NCBI GenBank assembly: GCA_041398825.1
Contig: JAWKTX010000021.1
Span: 16,629 to 80,628, forward strand
Length of the DNA: 64,000 bases
Source: Planctomycetaceae bacterium
GTDB lineage: Bacteria; Planctomycetota; Planctomycetia; Planctomycetales; Planctomycetaceae
Direction of reading: 5' to 3'
Shown: in pieces, positions 16,545 through 26,855 of the stretch
How positions within the stretch are numbered: position 1 is the stretch's first letter
Layout: every line of letters begins with the position of its first letter
Notes under the pieces: generated by a model
Seen by the model: the letters and a program-made list of their open reading frames with translations, nothing else
The model's database searches: none
What the model was told of the DNA's origin: nothing
Made by a program: the position numbers and the translations under genes

Positions 16545-18128
16545 TCACGTTTCCGGGGCGGCCGTGTCCGCGTAAAGACCGCGGAGCTCGTCATTAAGCA
16601 GTCCGACGCAGTTCCACGGATTGATCGCCCGCCGCAGCCAAACCCGATAGTCGAACGAACTCATCGTTCCGTCCTTCGCCATTTCCAGCTGATACCGGGC
16701 ATCACAGATCATTTTCCGGAACGCCGAATCGTTTGCTCTCAGAAATCCCGGGGCACACGAGGATTGGCCATACGGAAGCGGGCCGACCTGCCCTTTCGAT
16801 TCAACATCGTTGAACCTCGGGTCCTGATCGCTGTTTTCCATCGTGGTGACTGCAGCAAAATAAATCATCGACCAGTCACACCAAAGCTCGAAGGACGGCA
16901 ACGCTGCGTAGCACCCCTCGACAAGTTCGTCGACCAGCTGAATTTCCTGAATGACATTGCTGGAATATTCGTGCATCTTCGCCAAATGGTTTCCGGGATG
17001 CACAAGTACATCGAGCAGTCGTTCCACGCAGACCAGCGTGTGGGCGATGCCCGTGCTGTGGAGTGGGTCGACGAATCCCGCAGAATTGGGCAATGCGGCC
17101 CAGTTTTTTCCCGCAGCAGCAGAAGCCAGCCTTTGGATGCGTGGAACCCATCGAAGTCCTTCAACGGGTCGAACGATGTTTGCGTTTTCAAATTGCTGCT
17201 TCAGAAACGGGAAGTCGCTGATGATTCTTTTCCAGATACTTATGGCGTGCGCGTTGCCCTGCTCCGCTGAGGTCAGTTCGCCGGAGGTGAAAGAATCGGA
17301 GAACAGATGCCGATGTTTCCCATCGAACATCACCCCTGCACTCACCGTGCCGTCATCAAAACGCAGCTGCCACATCCATCCAAATGGAAGCACATGATGA
17401 ACAGCAGCATCATCGCAATGAAATGGAAATTCGCGGGTCCTGATATCAAGTGAATTTAGTAGTTCTTCGCAGGATGGAACGTTTTCAAAGTGAGCGAACA
17501 GCGTCCCTGAATGTGTCTTCAACTGGTCGCTGATGTCAGGGATCTTTAGGTGCTTCAGTAATGCATTGGATGAACCCGTGGCATCCACCAGAAAGTCCGA
17601 TTCCAGACAAACAGAGTCCACCGATTGTCCAATTGTGATATGCCAGCCATTCCTGCCTTCACTCAGTTTATAGGTGCATGGAACATAGTTGGTCACGCCG
17701 GAACCTACCGCTGTCTGGTAGAGAAAATTGTCAACATCACTCCGCAGCCAATGTGTGTCCGAAAACTCATCGCTCGCACTGGCGGCAACAAGCAAACGTC
17801 GTTGATGAAAATCCACGGGTGAAGGAAACTGACCGGGTGTATGGCTGAAGTAGCTGAAACCTCGTTTTTTCCCGCACAACAACCACGGCAGGTTTCGTTT
17901 CCATGTTCCGTACCTGACGAGGGGCAGAATTTCCGGTAAAGCATATCGACGGGAAATTCGAGCAAGCGTCTGGTCGGCCAGAGGCGTCGAGGATTCTCCG
18001 ATCGCAAACCTTGGATGTGCCTGTGTGTCCAGCAATGCGACACGAACGCCACTTCTGGCCAGCCCTGCTGCCAGCAGACTTCCACCGAACCCGGAACCCA
18101 GAATGATCACGTCAAATTTATTCTGCAT
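16545..18128 (-). CDS. flavin-dependent halogenase-like FAD oxidoreductase
   Basis: 527 residues from ATG 18128, which puts MQNKFDVIILGSGFGG right at the N-terminus; ATG 18140 is an alternative. Rossmann motif GSGFGGSLLAAGLARSG, then RFAIGESSTPL, FLVDATGSS, and the distal FAD motif LPNSAGFVDPLHSTGIAH, all as in tryptophan-halogenase/geranylgeranyl-reductase-like proteins. A WMWQLRF stretch lies where halogenases carry WxWxIP, so the hallmark is only partly kept. Acts on an unknown substrate, probably cytosolic, needing a flavin reductase partner that is not nearby. It could also be a hydroxylase or lipid dehydrogenase. Confidence 0.8.
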   Translation of the reverse strand: MQNKFDVIILGSGFGGSLLAAGLARSGVRVALLDTQAHPRFAIGESSTPLADQTLARISRRYALPEILPLVRYGTWKRNLPWLLCGKKRGFSYFSHTPGQFPSPVDFHQRRLLVAASASDEFSDTHWLRSDVDNFLYQTAVGSGVTNYVPCTYKLSEGRNGWHITIGQSVDSVCLESDFLVDATGSSNALLKHLKIPDISDQLKTHSGTLFAHFENVPSCEELLNSLDIRTREFPFHCDDAAVHHVLPFGWMWQLRFDDGTVSAGVMFDGKHRHLFSDSFTSGELTSAEQGNAHAISIWKRIISDFPFLKQQFENANIVRPVEGLRWVPRIQRLASAAAGKNWAALPNSAGFVDPLHSTGIAHTLVCVERLLDVLVHPGNHLAKMHEYSSNVIQEIQLVDELVEGCYAALPSFELWCDWSMIYFAAVTTMENSDQDPRFNDVESKGQVGPLPYGQSSCAPGFLRANDSAFRKMICDARYQLEMAKDGTMSSFDYRVWLRRAINPWNCVGLLNDELRGLYADTAAPET

Positions 18129-18294
18129 CAATTGTGCCATTCCCGGACGGAGACTTCGACACACAGATTTTCACTGGCGATTCAATCGATCACCTGCAAC
18201 CATCTGCTGACAGCCAATACCTATTCAGTCTACCGATCTGGGTTATGTCATCACAGATCGTTCATTTCCTGATGACTTCCGGAGTTCGAAAGAC

Positions 18295-19377
18295 ATGCGA
18301 CATCAGTCTCACGCATTACTCTTATTGTGTCTTGGAATTTTTATCTGCCGATCGGCCATAGGATCGTGTGATGAACCAGCGGAGACCGCTGAAGAACTTT
18401 CGCCCGCTCTGCAGGTGAAGAATATTCGCCGGGCATACTATGATGGAAACCACAATGCGTTTACGGATTTGTGCCGGTTCAAGGACCGGTATTATCTGAC
18501 GTTTCGTTCATGCCCTGATGGTCATATGGTTCATCCGACATCTTCGATTGTTGTGCTGACCAGCACAGATGCGAAGACATGGCAAAAAGTGAACCAATTC
18601 TCTGTGCCCCGACGCGACGTCAGAGACCCACATTTCCTTGAGTTCCGGGGGCGTCTGTTTATTTACACGGGAACGTGGTACTGCGGGGACGCATCGCCGA
18701 AGACTCGCGACCTGAATCAACACCTTGGTTTCTGTTCCTTTTCTGACGATGGAAGAAACTGGTCAGAGCCAACAATGCTCGAAGGCACTTACGGTCACTA
18801 TATCTGGAGAGCCGCTCAATCCAGCGACAAGGCCTTTCTTTGCGGTCGCAGGAAGCACAGATTCAGCGATGAATCCGGAAGTAACCGAGAAATCATCGAA
18901 TCTGCCATGCTGGAAAGCGACGACGGGCTCGTCTGGAAGACACGGTCACTCTTTCAGGAATCGTGGGGAGACGAAACCGCATTTCTGGTGGAAGACGATG
19001 GATCCATTCTGGCCGTCGCCAGACGCGGCTCAACGCCCGCTGAGATCTGCCGGTCCTCGCCGCCATATGCTGAGTGGCGCCGTCAGCCACTGGACCGGTA
19101 CATCGGTGGTCCAATGTTAGCCAAGTGGGGAAACAGGTACATCGTCGGTGGGCGGAACAACACGTCCGAAGGCCCCCGAACGGTATTGTGTTTGCTGAGC
19201 GGTGAAAACACACTCAACACGATTGCTGAACTACCAAGCGATGGCGACAACTCCTACACCGGGTTCGTGGCACTTGATGAACAGAATGCCCTTCTGTCAT
19301 GGTATTCCAGCCACGAACAGGACTCCGCAGGAAAAACCATCACCGCAATTTATCTGGCAGACCTTCAACTGGAGTAA
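18295..19377 (+). CDS. secreted sialidase-fold (exo-alpha-sialidase-like) protein
   Basis: 360 residues with a signal peptide (MRHQSHALLLLCLGIFICRSAIG). Three Asp-box motifs (S-x-D-x-x-x-W) are visible: TSTDAKTWQ, SDDGRNWSEP and SDDGLVWKTR, spaced as in six-bladed sialidase propellers, together with FKDRYYLTFRSCP, RDVRDPHFLEFRG and ARRGSTPAEIC. The fold is convincing; true sialidases have an Arg triad and a Tyr/Glu pair that I cannot align safely, so it may be another glycosidase-like or non-catalytic propeller. Transcribed alone, convergent with the VWA gene. Confidence 0.75.
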   Translation: MRHQSHALLLLCLGIFICRSAIGSCDEPAETAEELSPALQVKNIRRAYYDGNHNAFTDLCRFKDRYYLTFRSCPDGHMVHPTSSIVVLTSTDAKTWQKVNQFSVPRRDVRDPHFLEFRGRLFIYTGTWYCGDASPKTRDLNQHLGFCSFSDDGRNWSEPTMLEGTYGHYIWRAAQSSDKAFLCGRRKHRFSDESGSNREIIESAMLESDDGLVWKTRSLFQESWGDETAFLVEDDGSILAVARRGSTPAEICRSSPPYAEWRRQPLDRYIGGPMLAKWGNRYIVGGRNNTSEGPRTVLCLLSGENTLNTIAELPSDGDNSYTGFVALDEQNALLSWYSSHEQDSAGKTITAIYLADLQLE

Positions 19378-19488
19378 TTCTTACCCACCCGGATTCGTGC
19401 TCAGCCGAATTCATGCTCATTGAGACCCGATGGGGAATTCTCACGACTTCTGCGGCCGTGGAAATCAACAGCTGAGTCAGACGCAACT

Positions 19489-22239
19489 TCAGCTTAACCG
19501 TACAACTCTGCGGAGCCCCCACTCCAAAGCCAGCAGCGCGATCATCAGATACATCAACCACGAGCGATCCCAAAGCGTTCGCAACTGTTCATCAATAATC
19601 ACGGGTTCACTGCGGTCGGGAAGCAGGTCCGGCAATTCCGCCACCGCCTCGGCAATTGATAGATATTTTCCGTCGTTGTTCTCAGTCAGTGCCATCAACC
19701 CGGCCACATCCTGCGTTGCATTCTGCGATTCCAGATTGGGACGCACGACTTCCAGCATGGCAGTGAGTACGTCACTCGATTCCGGAACCGGCACCGAAAT
19801 GCGATAGACGCCGGGACGAGGTGGTCTGAAGTTATTGCGAAACTGTCCTGTTCCTCGCCCATCATTACTTAACTGATCGGGGACAGAAACAGGGCGACCA
19901 TCTGCGTCGATAATGGATACCGTGACGGAATCAGACTGAAGCGGCTGAAGACGCTGGTCATACAACTGTGCTCGGATATTCACTGACTGGCCTGGTGATG
20001 CTTCATTCCGGTCAAGCAACAGCAGGCCCCGTGCGTTGCCCCGACTGCGTCGGCCCTGCCCAACTTCACGAATCAGACTCGTCCAGAATCGCTGATGCCC
20101 CTGCGGTGAAATCTCGCGCAATCTCCATGTCTCTGCGGACCCGAGAAAGACCGTCCGACCGGACCCAAAAAACTGCGAAGCGAGAAACGGTGGCTGACCA
20201 ATTTCCGTACGAGCTCGAGGATTCCCATACTCCAGCAATGTAACGGCACCGTCGCGCAGACCCCGAATCGGATAAGAACGGTAGATCCCTTTGAACGTCT
20301 TCCAGAGATCTGTCGTCGCGGTACCAGAGGCGTCAGCAATCTTCAGGAACTCAGTCGCCTGTCCTTCGGGAGTCAGCTTCAGTGGCCATGGCTGGTCGGA
20401 CCGCTGAGTCAGCTGCAACTCGGGCAGCATTCGGTTCAACAGCACTGGATAGAGTACGGCAATGTTGCGGTACGCTTCTGCATCCTTGGCCATTCGGGGC
20501 GTGTAAATGTCACCCGCAACCAGAACCATTCCGCCAGAATGTTCGGCAACCCATCGATTCAGATACTGCTGCTGTTCTCCTGACAGGCGACTCCAGTCCG
20601 GATCGAAAGCAACAATCACGTCGTACTCAAATAACTGTGCTTCTGTCGAAGGAAACTGGGTGAGCGTGTTGGCTGCTTCCTGCGTGACGAATTCTGCATC
20701 GTCCACAGTCACGGTCTGCAGCCACACATCCGATTCAATTCCGCTGTGTCGAAACAACGTGTTACGTACAAACTGATAGTCACGCATCGGGCCACTGGAA
20801 ATCAGCAGGACCCGGATTTTCCTGTCAGTGACCTCGACTTCGCGACGACGTTCGTTGTCATCGAGGGTCATTTCAGTCACCACCACGCCACCAGTCGAAT
20901 CACTGCTCACTTCTGTCCGCGCGACAAATTCGTATTTGCCGGGCACTGGCAACTGCTGGGTAAAACGAAGCGAGACAGGTATTTTCTCGTCGGCGATTGT
21001 CACAGAGGCTTCGTCAACCTGCTTTCGATCCTTACCATCACTTCCGGCCGACTGCTGAAACAGACGCACAAGAACCTGCTGATTCTGAATACCGGTGCCC
21101 TGTACGACAACGTTGATGTCAAATGGATCTCCCTTGTGAACATCCGCTGGCGACTGCATCCCCGCCAGCCATAAATTGATCTGTGGTCGCTGACTCCCAA
21201 CTCCCACGGTGATCAACCGCGTCCCACTGCGTTCAGCTCGCACCCGTGCGGGTGATGTGTCAATTCCGGCATTCGAACGACCATCTGTGAGCACAACCAC
21301 CCCGCTCAGCGTGCGCCCGGAGATCTGGCCAATCAACTGATGCAATGATTCACCCAAACGAGTTTCGCTACCGGTTGCCTGCATCAATTCGGACAGACGT
21401 TTCTTCGCCGACTGACTGTCCAGCAACGCCCCTTCTCCGGCCTCAGGCTGCTCGGACAAATCCAGTGTTGTCTTGCCGGGAGTGTCCCGGACGGCTTCTT
21501 CACCGGATTCTTCATTTGGTTCCGCATCGGAGATTTGAAGCTGATCGCCGTTTATGTTTGCGACGGGGCCCCGCAACGTGGAATCAAAAGTATATACGGA
21601 TACCGCATGCGTTCGGGCGAGTTGCCCCAGCAAACCCGATTCAATCAAGGCAGTCGTGACGGCTTCGTTTCGGGACTTCATGCCCTGCGGAACCGCGGCA
21701 TCTGGCGGGGCCTGATTCCCGGATTGGTCGACATCCATCGCGGGAAATGCCATCGAAGAAGAGGTATCGACCAGAATCCCTACCCGCGATTTTTCAATTC
21801 GGGTCACCTGTGTTCGCTGTCGCGGATTCAGGGTAATGGCGACGACAAGAATTAAAACCAGCAATCGCGGAATCAGCAGTCCAAGCCTCCACGGCGTCTT
21901 CAGAAACCGCGAATCCCTCCAGGATGTGCGGAAGGCAATCCAGAACAGAACGGAAATCAACCCGCCAAATATCAGGATCCCAGCAGTGGATTCAGGGAGA
22001 TCGAGTTCCGTGGCCTGAAATGATTGCGTCTCAACCTCCTGCGCTAGTGCGAGGGCCGGACGAAACGCGAACGCAGCAAGCAGGGTGAGCCACCGAAGTG
22101 CGGCACCGGAAAATAAGACAGTATTGCGTTTCTGATGCTGCTCTGCTGGCTTCGCATTCCCGAACTGGCCATGGATCGGAGACGGATTTCTCCCTTCAGA
22201 CTCATGACAACATTGAATGTCTGGAACGCACCTCATCAT
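19489..22239 (-). CDS. membrane VWA-domain protein with large extracytoplasmic region
   Basis: 916 residues. The start overlaps the stop of the upstream BatA gene by 4 bp (ATGA at 22236-22239), so translation is coupled. After a hydrophobic segment (~50-67) and two membrane helices (~85-125), a von Willebrand A domain starts at VGILVDTSSSMAF (MIDAS DTSSS) with acidic inserts, VVVLTDGRSNAG, and then ~500 residues of beta-rich/GATase-like region (VIVAFDPDWSRLSGEQQQYLNRWVAEHSGGMVLVAGD). A C-terminal helix (SWLMYLMIALLALEWGL) re-enters the membrane. Last gene of the MoxR-DUF58-BatA-VWA cluster; role in envelope stress or protein maturation is inferred from the cluster only. Confidence 0.85.
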   Translation of the reverse strand: MMRCVPDIQCCHESEGRNPSPIHGQFGNAKPAEQHQKRNTVLFSGAALRWLTLLAAFAFRPALALAQEVETQSFQATELDLPESTAGILIFGGLISVLFWIAFRTSWRDSRFLKTPWRLGLLIPRLLVLILVVAITLNPRQRTQVTRIEKSRVGILVDTSSSMAFPAMDVDQSGNQAPPDAAVPQGMKSRNEAVTTALIESGLLGQLARTHAVSVYTFDSTLRGPVANINGDQLQISDAEPNEESGEEAVRDTPGKTTLDLSEQPEAGEGALLDSQSAKKRLSELMQATGSETRLGESLHQLIGQISGRTLSGVVVLTDGRSNAGIDTSPARVRAERSGTRLITVGVGSQRPQINLWLAGMQSPADVHKGDPFDINVVVQGTGIQNQQVLVRLFQQSAGSDGKDRKQVDEASVTIADEKIPVSLRFTQQLPVPGKYEFVARTEVSSDSTGGVVVTEMTLDDNERRREVEVTDRKIRVLLISSGPMRDYQFVRNTLFRHSGIESDVWLQTVTVDDAEFVTQEAANTLTQFPSTEAQLFEYDVIVAFDPDWSRLSGEQQQYLNRWVAEHSGGMVLVAGDIYTPRMAKDAEAYRNIAVLYPVLLNRMLPELQLTQRSDQPWPLKLTPEGQATEFLKIADASGTATTDLWKTFKGIYRSYPIRGLRDGAVTLLEYGNPRARTEIGQPPFLASQFFGSGRTVFLGSAETWRLREISPQGHQRFWTSLIREVGQGRRSRGNARGLLLLDRNEASPGQSVNIRAQLYDQRLQPLQSDSVTVSIIDADGRPVSVPDQLSNDGRGTGQFRNNFRPPRPGVYRISVPVPESSDVLTAMLEVVRPNLESQNATQDVAGLMALTENNDGKYLSIAEAVAELPDLLPDRSEPVIIDEQLRTLWDRSWLMYLMIALLALEWGLRRVVRLS

Positions 22240-24521
22240 GTGCCCTCCGGATGATAGCTCATGCGCAGTGCCAGCAACTGTTCGCAGACCAGAATCACCA
22301 GCAGCAGACCGAGAAGAATCCAGCGAACTTCACGGCCGGCATCGCCTGCACCAAGTGCATCCGCTGTTTCGCCATCGATCACCTTGACGTGATCCAGCGT
22401 CGCCTGACCAGAGAGTTGATCAGCATCCGCCAGCTGCAGATTGCTTTCTGTTGCGGGAGCATTCATGGCCCACCACGTTTCACTGGAATTCCCTTCGCCA
22501 TCAAATCTTCGGATGCGATAAACCCCCGGGCGATCCGCCTGACGAATCGTGACTGACAGGATTTCTTCTTCACCGGGCTGTGTCGGGGAATCCAGGGAAT
22601 CAGGTTTTGAATCTGCAGATGGCAGAGTGGCCTGCAACCGAACGAAGGTATCAACGGTGGCATCATCACTGGATTCAGGTTCTGGCAGAAAGACTTCGAC
22701 GTTCTCTGTAAACTGTGATACCGGCCACTTCAGAACGAGGGGTTCGGCCAGTTCCCGATGCTGGACTCCATCTGCAGGTCGTTGAAGATAGGGGTGCATC
22801 AGCAGATGCATAACGACAAAACCAGGAGCAGCGGGGGCAATTGGCCAGTTGCTCCACCGTCGCCCCGCTCCGACAAGAAACGTCAGAATCCGGCCGCGGC
22901 CATGCTGGTGTTCGAGGATCGCTGGCTGACCATTCTTCAGGCGAGCCAGCGTCTGCACGCCATCCGCTCGAGAAATGTCATCTGTTTGCCAGTCATCACC
23001 TGGCTGAAACCATTTCGAAATCTGAATGAGATCAGCGAATGGACTGTCAGGGATGTTGTACACCGTGAAAATCGGGTGTTGTTCAAAGACAAGCGACTGA
23101 AACACAGACGCATTTTGATTTGTGGCCGAAGAAACTTCACCGATACTGCCGAGCGTCAATGGAAACAACTCAACCTTAGGCTCGCGAAGTGAGGTGTTGT
23201 ACCAATCGATATTGGCCTGCTCGTCCGGAAACCATGCGATGCCTCCACCGCTGTCAACATAGGATGCAAGCAGACGAACGGCATCTGCAGCCAGGTCACG
23301 TATGTTTAGCAGGTAAATACAGTCATACGAATTCAGATCCAGGGAGGTCAACGACTGGGACGTTCTTACATCCGCCGTCAGCCCGGTCAGACTTTCGTCT
23401 GCACTTAACGCAGCCGCAATATAACCCGCATCTTCCTGCTGGCCATGATCATCGATAATCAGAATGGAACGTCGATCACTGACGTCCACGACTACGTATC
23501 GACGGTTGTCTTCGATCAAAGCATCCTCATCCAGCAGCACTTCGACCTGATGACGCCCTTCTGACTGAAAAACAAGATCGTGTGAGACGATCGTTTCTGC
23601 TCCAGCCTCAATATCCGGAACCAGAACACTGCCGGGCACAGGCTGACCGTCGATACGGACGATGCCACGCAGCCCGCTGACTTTAGTGGAACCATGATTA
23701 CGGATCGTGAGATTCATGCGCCACGGAATCCCGCGGGCAATGGCCAAAGAATCCGATGTGATCTGAGACAGGCTGATGTTTGAGTGCCCTGTCGCTGCGA
23801 CACGAACAATATTCAGGTCGGCCTTGACGGCTTTCAGTGATTCCATAGCCGTCAACACTTCCGGTCGGCCGCTCCAGTCGCGCATACGAAAATCGGTCAC
23901 AAAGTGCACATGGGGAGAAACTCCGCCATCTGCTCCCAGAATATCACGAGCTGTCTCAAGGGCATATTCGGGCGAAGCCGCCCTCCACGAACACTGCAGA
24001 TTGCGCAGGCGCGTTGTGAGTTCCTGCAGCATGGCCCCATCCAGTGTCCTGTCCGAAATCACAGCTCGCGAAGGCTCTGACATCAGAAGTATCGTCACGC
24101 GCGACGTGCCTGTCGCTGTTCCGCCGTCCGCGAGCATGCGTTCGACAACTGCTATCGCTTCGTCAAAGACGGTTCGTTCTCCGTCTCGGTCGCGCATCGA
24201 TAAGGAGTCATCAATAATCACCACATGATGAACGCTCGCCCCACGGAGCGAAAACAAACGGGAAGGATCCATGACCAGGCGAGCCAGCAGCAGGCAGATC
24301 AGGATGACAGCCAGCACTCGCAGCAACAGCAGCAACAGCTGTTCGATGAACAGTCGCCGCCGATTCATTTCATCGCTCTGCAGCAGAAATTCCATCGCCG
24401 CAAATCGCACTTTTCTGTAGCGCAATCGGCTCAGGATATGAATGATGACTGGCACCGAAGCCAGCGCAAGCCCGGGCAACACAAAGCCGGGGTTCAGGAA
24501 GTATTGCGCTAGCCAGCTCAT
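22236..24521 (-). CDS. BatA/aerotolerance N-terminal domain VWA protein
   Basis: 761 residues. The N-terminus has the double-membrane-span BatA domain (LNPGFVLPGLALASVPVIIHILSR ... RYRKVRFAAMEFLLQSDE ... LLLLLLRVLAVILICLLLA). A VWA domain follows at VVIIDDSLSMRDRDG (MIDAS DDSLS) and VHFVTDFRMRDWSG. The middle is beta-rich, with GATase-like SYDCIYLLNIRDL ... LASYVDSGGGIAWFPDE. A final helix (WILLGLLLVILVCEQLLAL) anchors the C-terminus. It overlaps both neighbours by 4 bp (ATGA), so DUF58, this protein and the downstream VWA protein are made together, probably as a complex. Confidence 0.88.
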   Translation of the reverse strand: MSWLAQYFLNPGFVLPGLALASVPVIIHILSRLRYRKVRFAAMEFLLQSDEMNRRRLFIEQLLLLLLRVLAVILICLLLARLVMDPSRLFSLRGASVHHVVIIDDSLSMRDRDGERTVFDEAIAVVERMLADGGTATGTSRVTILLMSEPSRAVISDRTLDGAMLQELTTRLRNLQCSWRAASPEYALETARDILGADGGVSPHVHFVTDFRMRDWSGRPEVLTAMESLKAVKADLNIVRVAATGHSNISLSQITSDSLAIARGIPWRMNLTIRNHGSTKVSGLRGIVRIDGQPVPGSVLVPDIEAGAETIVSHDLVFQSEGRHQVEVLLDEDALIEDNRRYVVVDVSDRRSILIIDDHGQQEDAGYIAAALSADESLTGLTADVRTSQSLTSLDLNSYDCIYLLNIRDLAADAVRLLASYVDSGGGIAWFPDEQANIDWYNTSLREPKVELFPLTLGSIGEVSSATNQNASVFQSLVFEQHPIFTVYNIPDSPFADLIQISKWFQPGDDWQTDDISRADGVQTLARLKNGQPAILEHQHGRGRILTFLVGAGRRWSNWPIAPAAPGFVVMHLLMHPYLQRPADGVQHRELAEPLVLKWPVSQFTENVEVFLPEPESSDDATVDTFVRLQATLPSADSKPDSLDSPTQPGEEEILSVTIRQADRPGVYRIRRFDGEGNSSETWWAMNAPATESNLQLADADQLSGQATLDHVKVIDGETADALGAGDAGREVRWILLGLLLVILVCEQLLALRMSYHPEGT

Positions 24522-25420
24522 CGCTTTTTCGCCCCCATGCGAGCGTTCAGAAGCTGAGCCAGGGCGGCATCAAGATTCTCGCTGGTTCGCACCAGCTTGT
24601 AATCGACCTGACTCCCGGCGCAACGGCGACGAATCGTTTCCAGAAACGCTTCCAGCGCCTGCATGTATCCGGCTCGCAGTGCGGCGGGATCACATGTCAG
24701 TCGACCAGCATCCTCCATCCCCTCAAATCGCAGGGTTCCTGAATACTGAAAGTCCAGTTCCTGATCATCCATGACGTGCATTATCAGCACTTCATGTTTT
24801 CGCTGTTTGAGTAGCTGCAGACCGCGGAAAAGCTCTTCCCGATCACAAAACAAATCCGAGATCAACACCACAATACTGCGGTGGTTCAGTGTCTCTGCGA
24901 CTCGACGCAGTACCGAGCGAATATCTGTCCTGCCCGCCGCTGTCTCCGCCGTCAAACCTCCAAGAACCGCCTGCAGATGATTGTGGCGACTACTGGTTGG
25001 CACCTGACTTCGCACCTGAGAATCAAATGTGGTCACACCCACACTGTCGTTCTGTTTCAGAATCAGCATAGCGAGGGCGGCAGCGATGGTCTGAGCATAT
25101 TCAAATTTGGTCATCTGGCCGCTGCCAAACTGCATCGACTCGCTGCCATCCACAAGAAGCGACACCCGTACGTTGGTATCTTCTTCGAACTGCTTCAGGT
25201 AATAGCGGTCCGATCGAGACCACAGTTTCCAGTCGATGCGGCGCGTATCATCGCCGGGCACGTACTCACGGTGCTGCACAAATTCCAGCGACTGACCGAA
25301 GTACGGACTTCGATGCAGTCCCGAAACAAAGCCCTCAACCACTTTGCGAGCCCGAAGTTCCAGACGAGAAATCCTCGCGATCTCGTCAGGTGGCAGATAT
25401 TTTTCCAGGTCGCGGGTCAC
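24518..25420 (-). CDS. DUF58 domain protein
   Basis: 300 residues beginning at a GTG (25420) with the usual N-terminal sequence LPPDEIARISRLELRARKVVEGF. The DUF58 signature YVPGDDTRRIDWKLWSRSDRYYLKQFEEDTN is intact and leads into a VWA-like fold (VSLLVDGSESMQFG, VVLISDLFCDREEL). No membrane helix, so probably cytosolic or membrane associated through the BatA partner. DUF58 proteins almost always sit beside MoxR ATPases, as here (MoxR 382 bp upstream, same strand); MoxR is thought to act as a chaperone on the VWA proteins. Confidence 0.9.
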   Translation of the reverse strand: MTRDLEKYLPPDEIARISRLELRARKVVEGFVSGLHRSPYFGQSLEFVQHREYVPGDDTRRIDWKLWSRSDRYYLKQFEEDTNVRVSLLVDGSESMQFGSGQMTKFEYAQTIAAALAMLILKQNDSVGVTTFDSQVRSQVPTSSRHNHLQAVLGGLTAETAAGRTDIRSVLRRVAETLNHRSIVVLISDLFCDREELFRGLQLLKQRKHEVLIMHVMDDQELDFQYSGTLRFEGMEDAGRLTCDPAALRAGYMQALEAFLETIRRRCAGSQVDYKLVRTSENLDAALAQLLNARMGAKKR

Positions 25421-25802
25421 AGAATGGCTTCAAATATCAAACGTAGATGTCAGCTCCCGCGATGGGAAGCCGTAATGATAATAAACCCGGGGAATCATCG
25501 TTGGATTCAAACGATTTGGCAAACGTCACTTCCCCGCTGTCTCATTTGCTGTCAGTAACCAACTCGCCCCTGCATCAATGATTTGGGCCCCCGGTTTGTG
25601 TTCACGGTACACGCGACCTGAATGCTCACCTTCTGAGTGCTCCGGGAACATCAGAAGACGCCGTTTCCATAGCATAGTTACGCAGCCCGGTCACAGCTTT
25701 CCGTAACTTTCCGACAGTGCCGTGAGCCAGATGCGACATACGACCTGGGCTTCGCCCGGAATTGCTGATCAGCAAACCCTGCAGCAGTCTGCTCCGGTTT
25801 CT
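25421..25802. other. 382-bp intergenic region
   Basis: Lies between moxR and the DUF58 gene on the same strand. It is longer than usual for this operon, so a second promoter may exist, but I see no terminator hairpin or gene in it. Confidence 0.5.
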
Positions 25803-26855
25803 TCAGGCAGCAAAGATCTTGCCCAGGCGAGGATCGTTTGTTAACTCACTTTCCCGAGAAGGGGTTTCCTGAATCAATCGTTCGATGACTTTGTCCGACG
25901 TAATTCCTTCGCTCTCCGCCGTAAAGTTGGGCACGATACGATGCCGCAGTACCGGAGCCGCCAACTTCTGAATGTCTTCAACAGAAACGGTCGTGCGACC
26001 ATTCAGCAGCGCACGTGTCTTGCCACCCAATAACAGGTTTTGCACGGCCCGCGGACCCGCACCCCAGCCCAGCCATTCGTTAATCCAATCGGGGATACCA
26101 GGCTCGCCAACGCGAGTCTGCCGAACCAGTGCCAGCGTATAATTGATCACATGATCAGAAACCGGCACCTGCCGAACAGTGGACTGAATTTCCAGCACCT
26201 GTTCCGCCGTCAGGACGCCCTGCACTTCCACCTTGGTGTTGGAAGTTGTCTGCCGGGCAATCTGTCGCTCTTCTTCGAATGACGGATACCGCACAAAGAC
26301 CTTGAACATGAATCGGTCCTGCTGTGCTTCAGGCAGATTGTACGTTCCTTCCTGCTCAATCGGGTTTTGGGTCGCCAGCACAAAAAACGGATTCGCCAGT
26401 TTGTGGATGGTCTGGCCAACCGTCACCTGTCGCTCCTGCATCGCTTCGAGCAGCGCGGCCTGAGTCTTGGGCGGCGTACGATTGATTTCATCCGCCAGTA
26501 CGACATTGTGAAACAGCGGTCCCTGAATAAAGCGAAACTCTCGCTGACCTGTACTGCGATTTTCCTGCAGCACATCCGTTCCGGTAATATCCGCCGGCAT
26601 CAGGTCCGGCGTAAACTGAATGCGGGAAAACGTCATTGAAAGACTGCGTGCCAGAGTGCTGATCATCAGAGTCTTCGCAAGTCCCGGAACGCCTTCCAGC
26701 AGACAGTGCCCCTGACTGAACAGGGCAATCAGTAACTGCTCCACGACGTCATCCTGGCCGACAATGATCTTGCTGATCTGCTCTTTGAGCTGCGAATAGG
26801 CATGTGACAGCAAATCGACTGACTGCGATGAGATTTCGCTTGAGTTATCCGACAT
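25803..26855 (-). CDS. moxR: MoxR family AAA+ ATPase
   Basis: 350 residues from ATG 26855, placed behind GGAGCGAATATTG; the preceding in-frame TTG is less likely. Walker A EGVPGLAKT, sensor region RIQFTPDLMPADITG, Walker B HNVVLADEINRTPPKTQAALLEAMQE, and sensor 1 FFVLATQNPIEQEGTY are all intact, with an arginine-finger region QQDRFMFK. MoxR ATPases remodel VWA-domain partners; the DUF58, BatA and VWA genes follow on the same strand. Divergent from the fused ABC transporter gene. Confidence 0.93.
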   Translation of the reverse strand: MSDNSSEISSQSVDLLSHAYSQLKEQISKIIVGQDDVVEQLLIALFSQGHCLLEGVPGLAKTLMISTLARSLSMTFSRIQFTPDLMPADITGTDVLQENRSTGQREFRFIQGPLFHNVVLADEINRTPPKTQAALLEAMQERQVTVGQTIHKLANPFFVLATQNPIEQEGTYNLPEAQQDRFMFKVFVRYPSFEEERQIARQTTSNTKVEVQGVLTAEQVLEIQSTVRQVPVSDHVINYTLALVRQTRVGEPGIPDWINEWLGWGAGPRAVQNLLLGGKTRALLNGRTTVSVEDIQKLAAPVLRHRIVPNFTAESEGITSDKVIERLIQETPSRESELTNDPRLGKIFAA

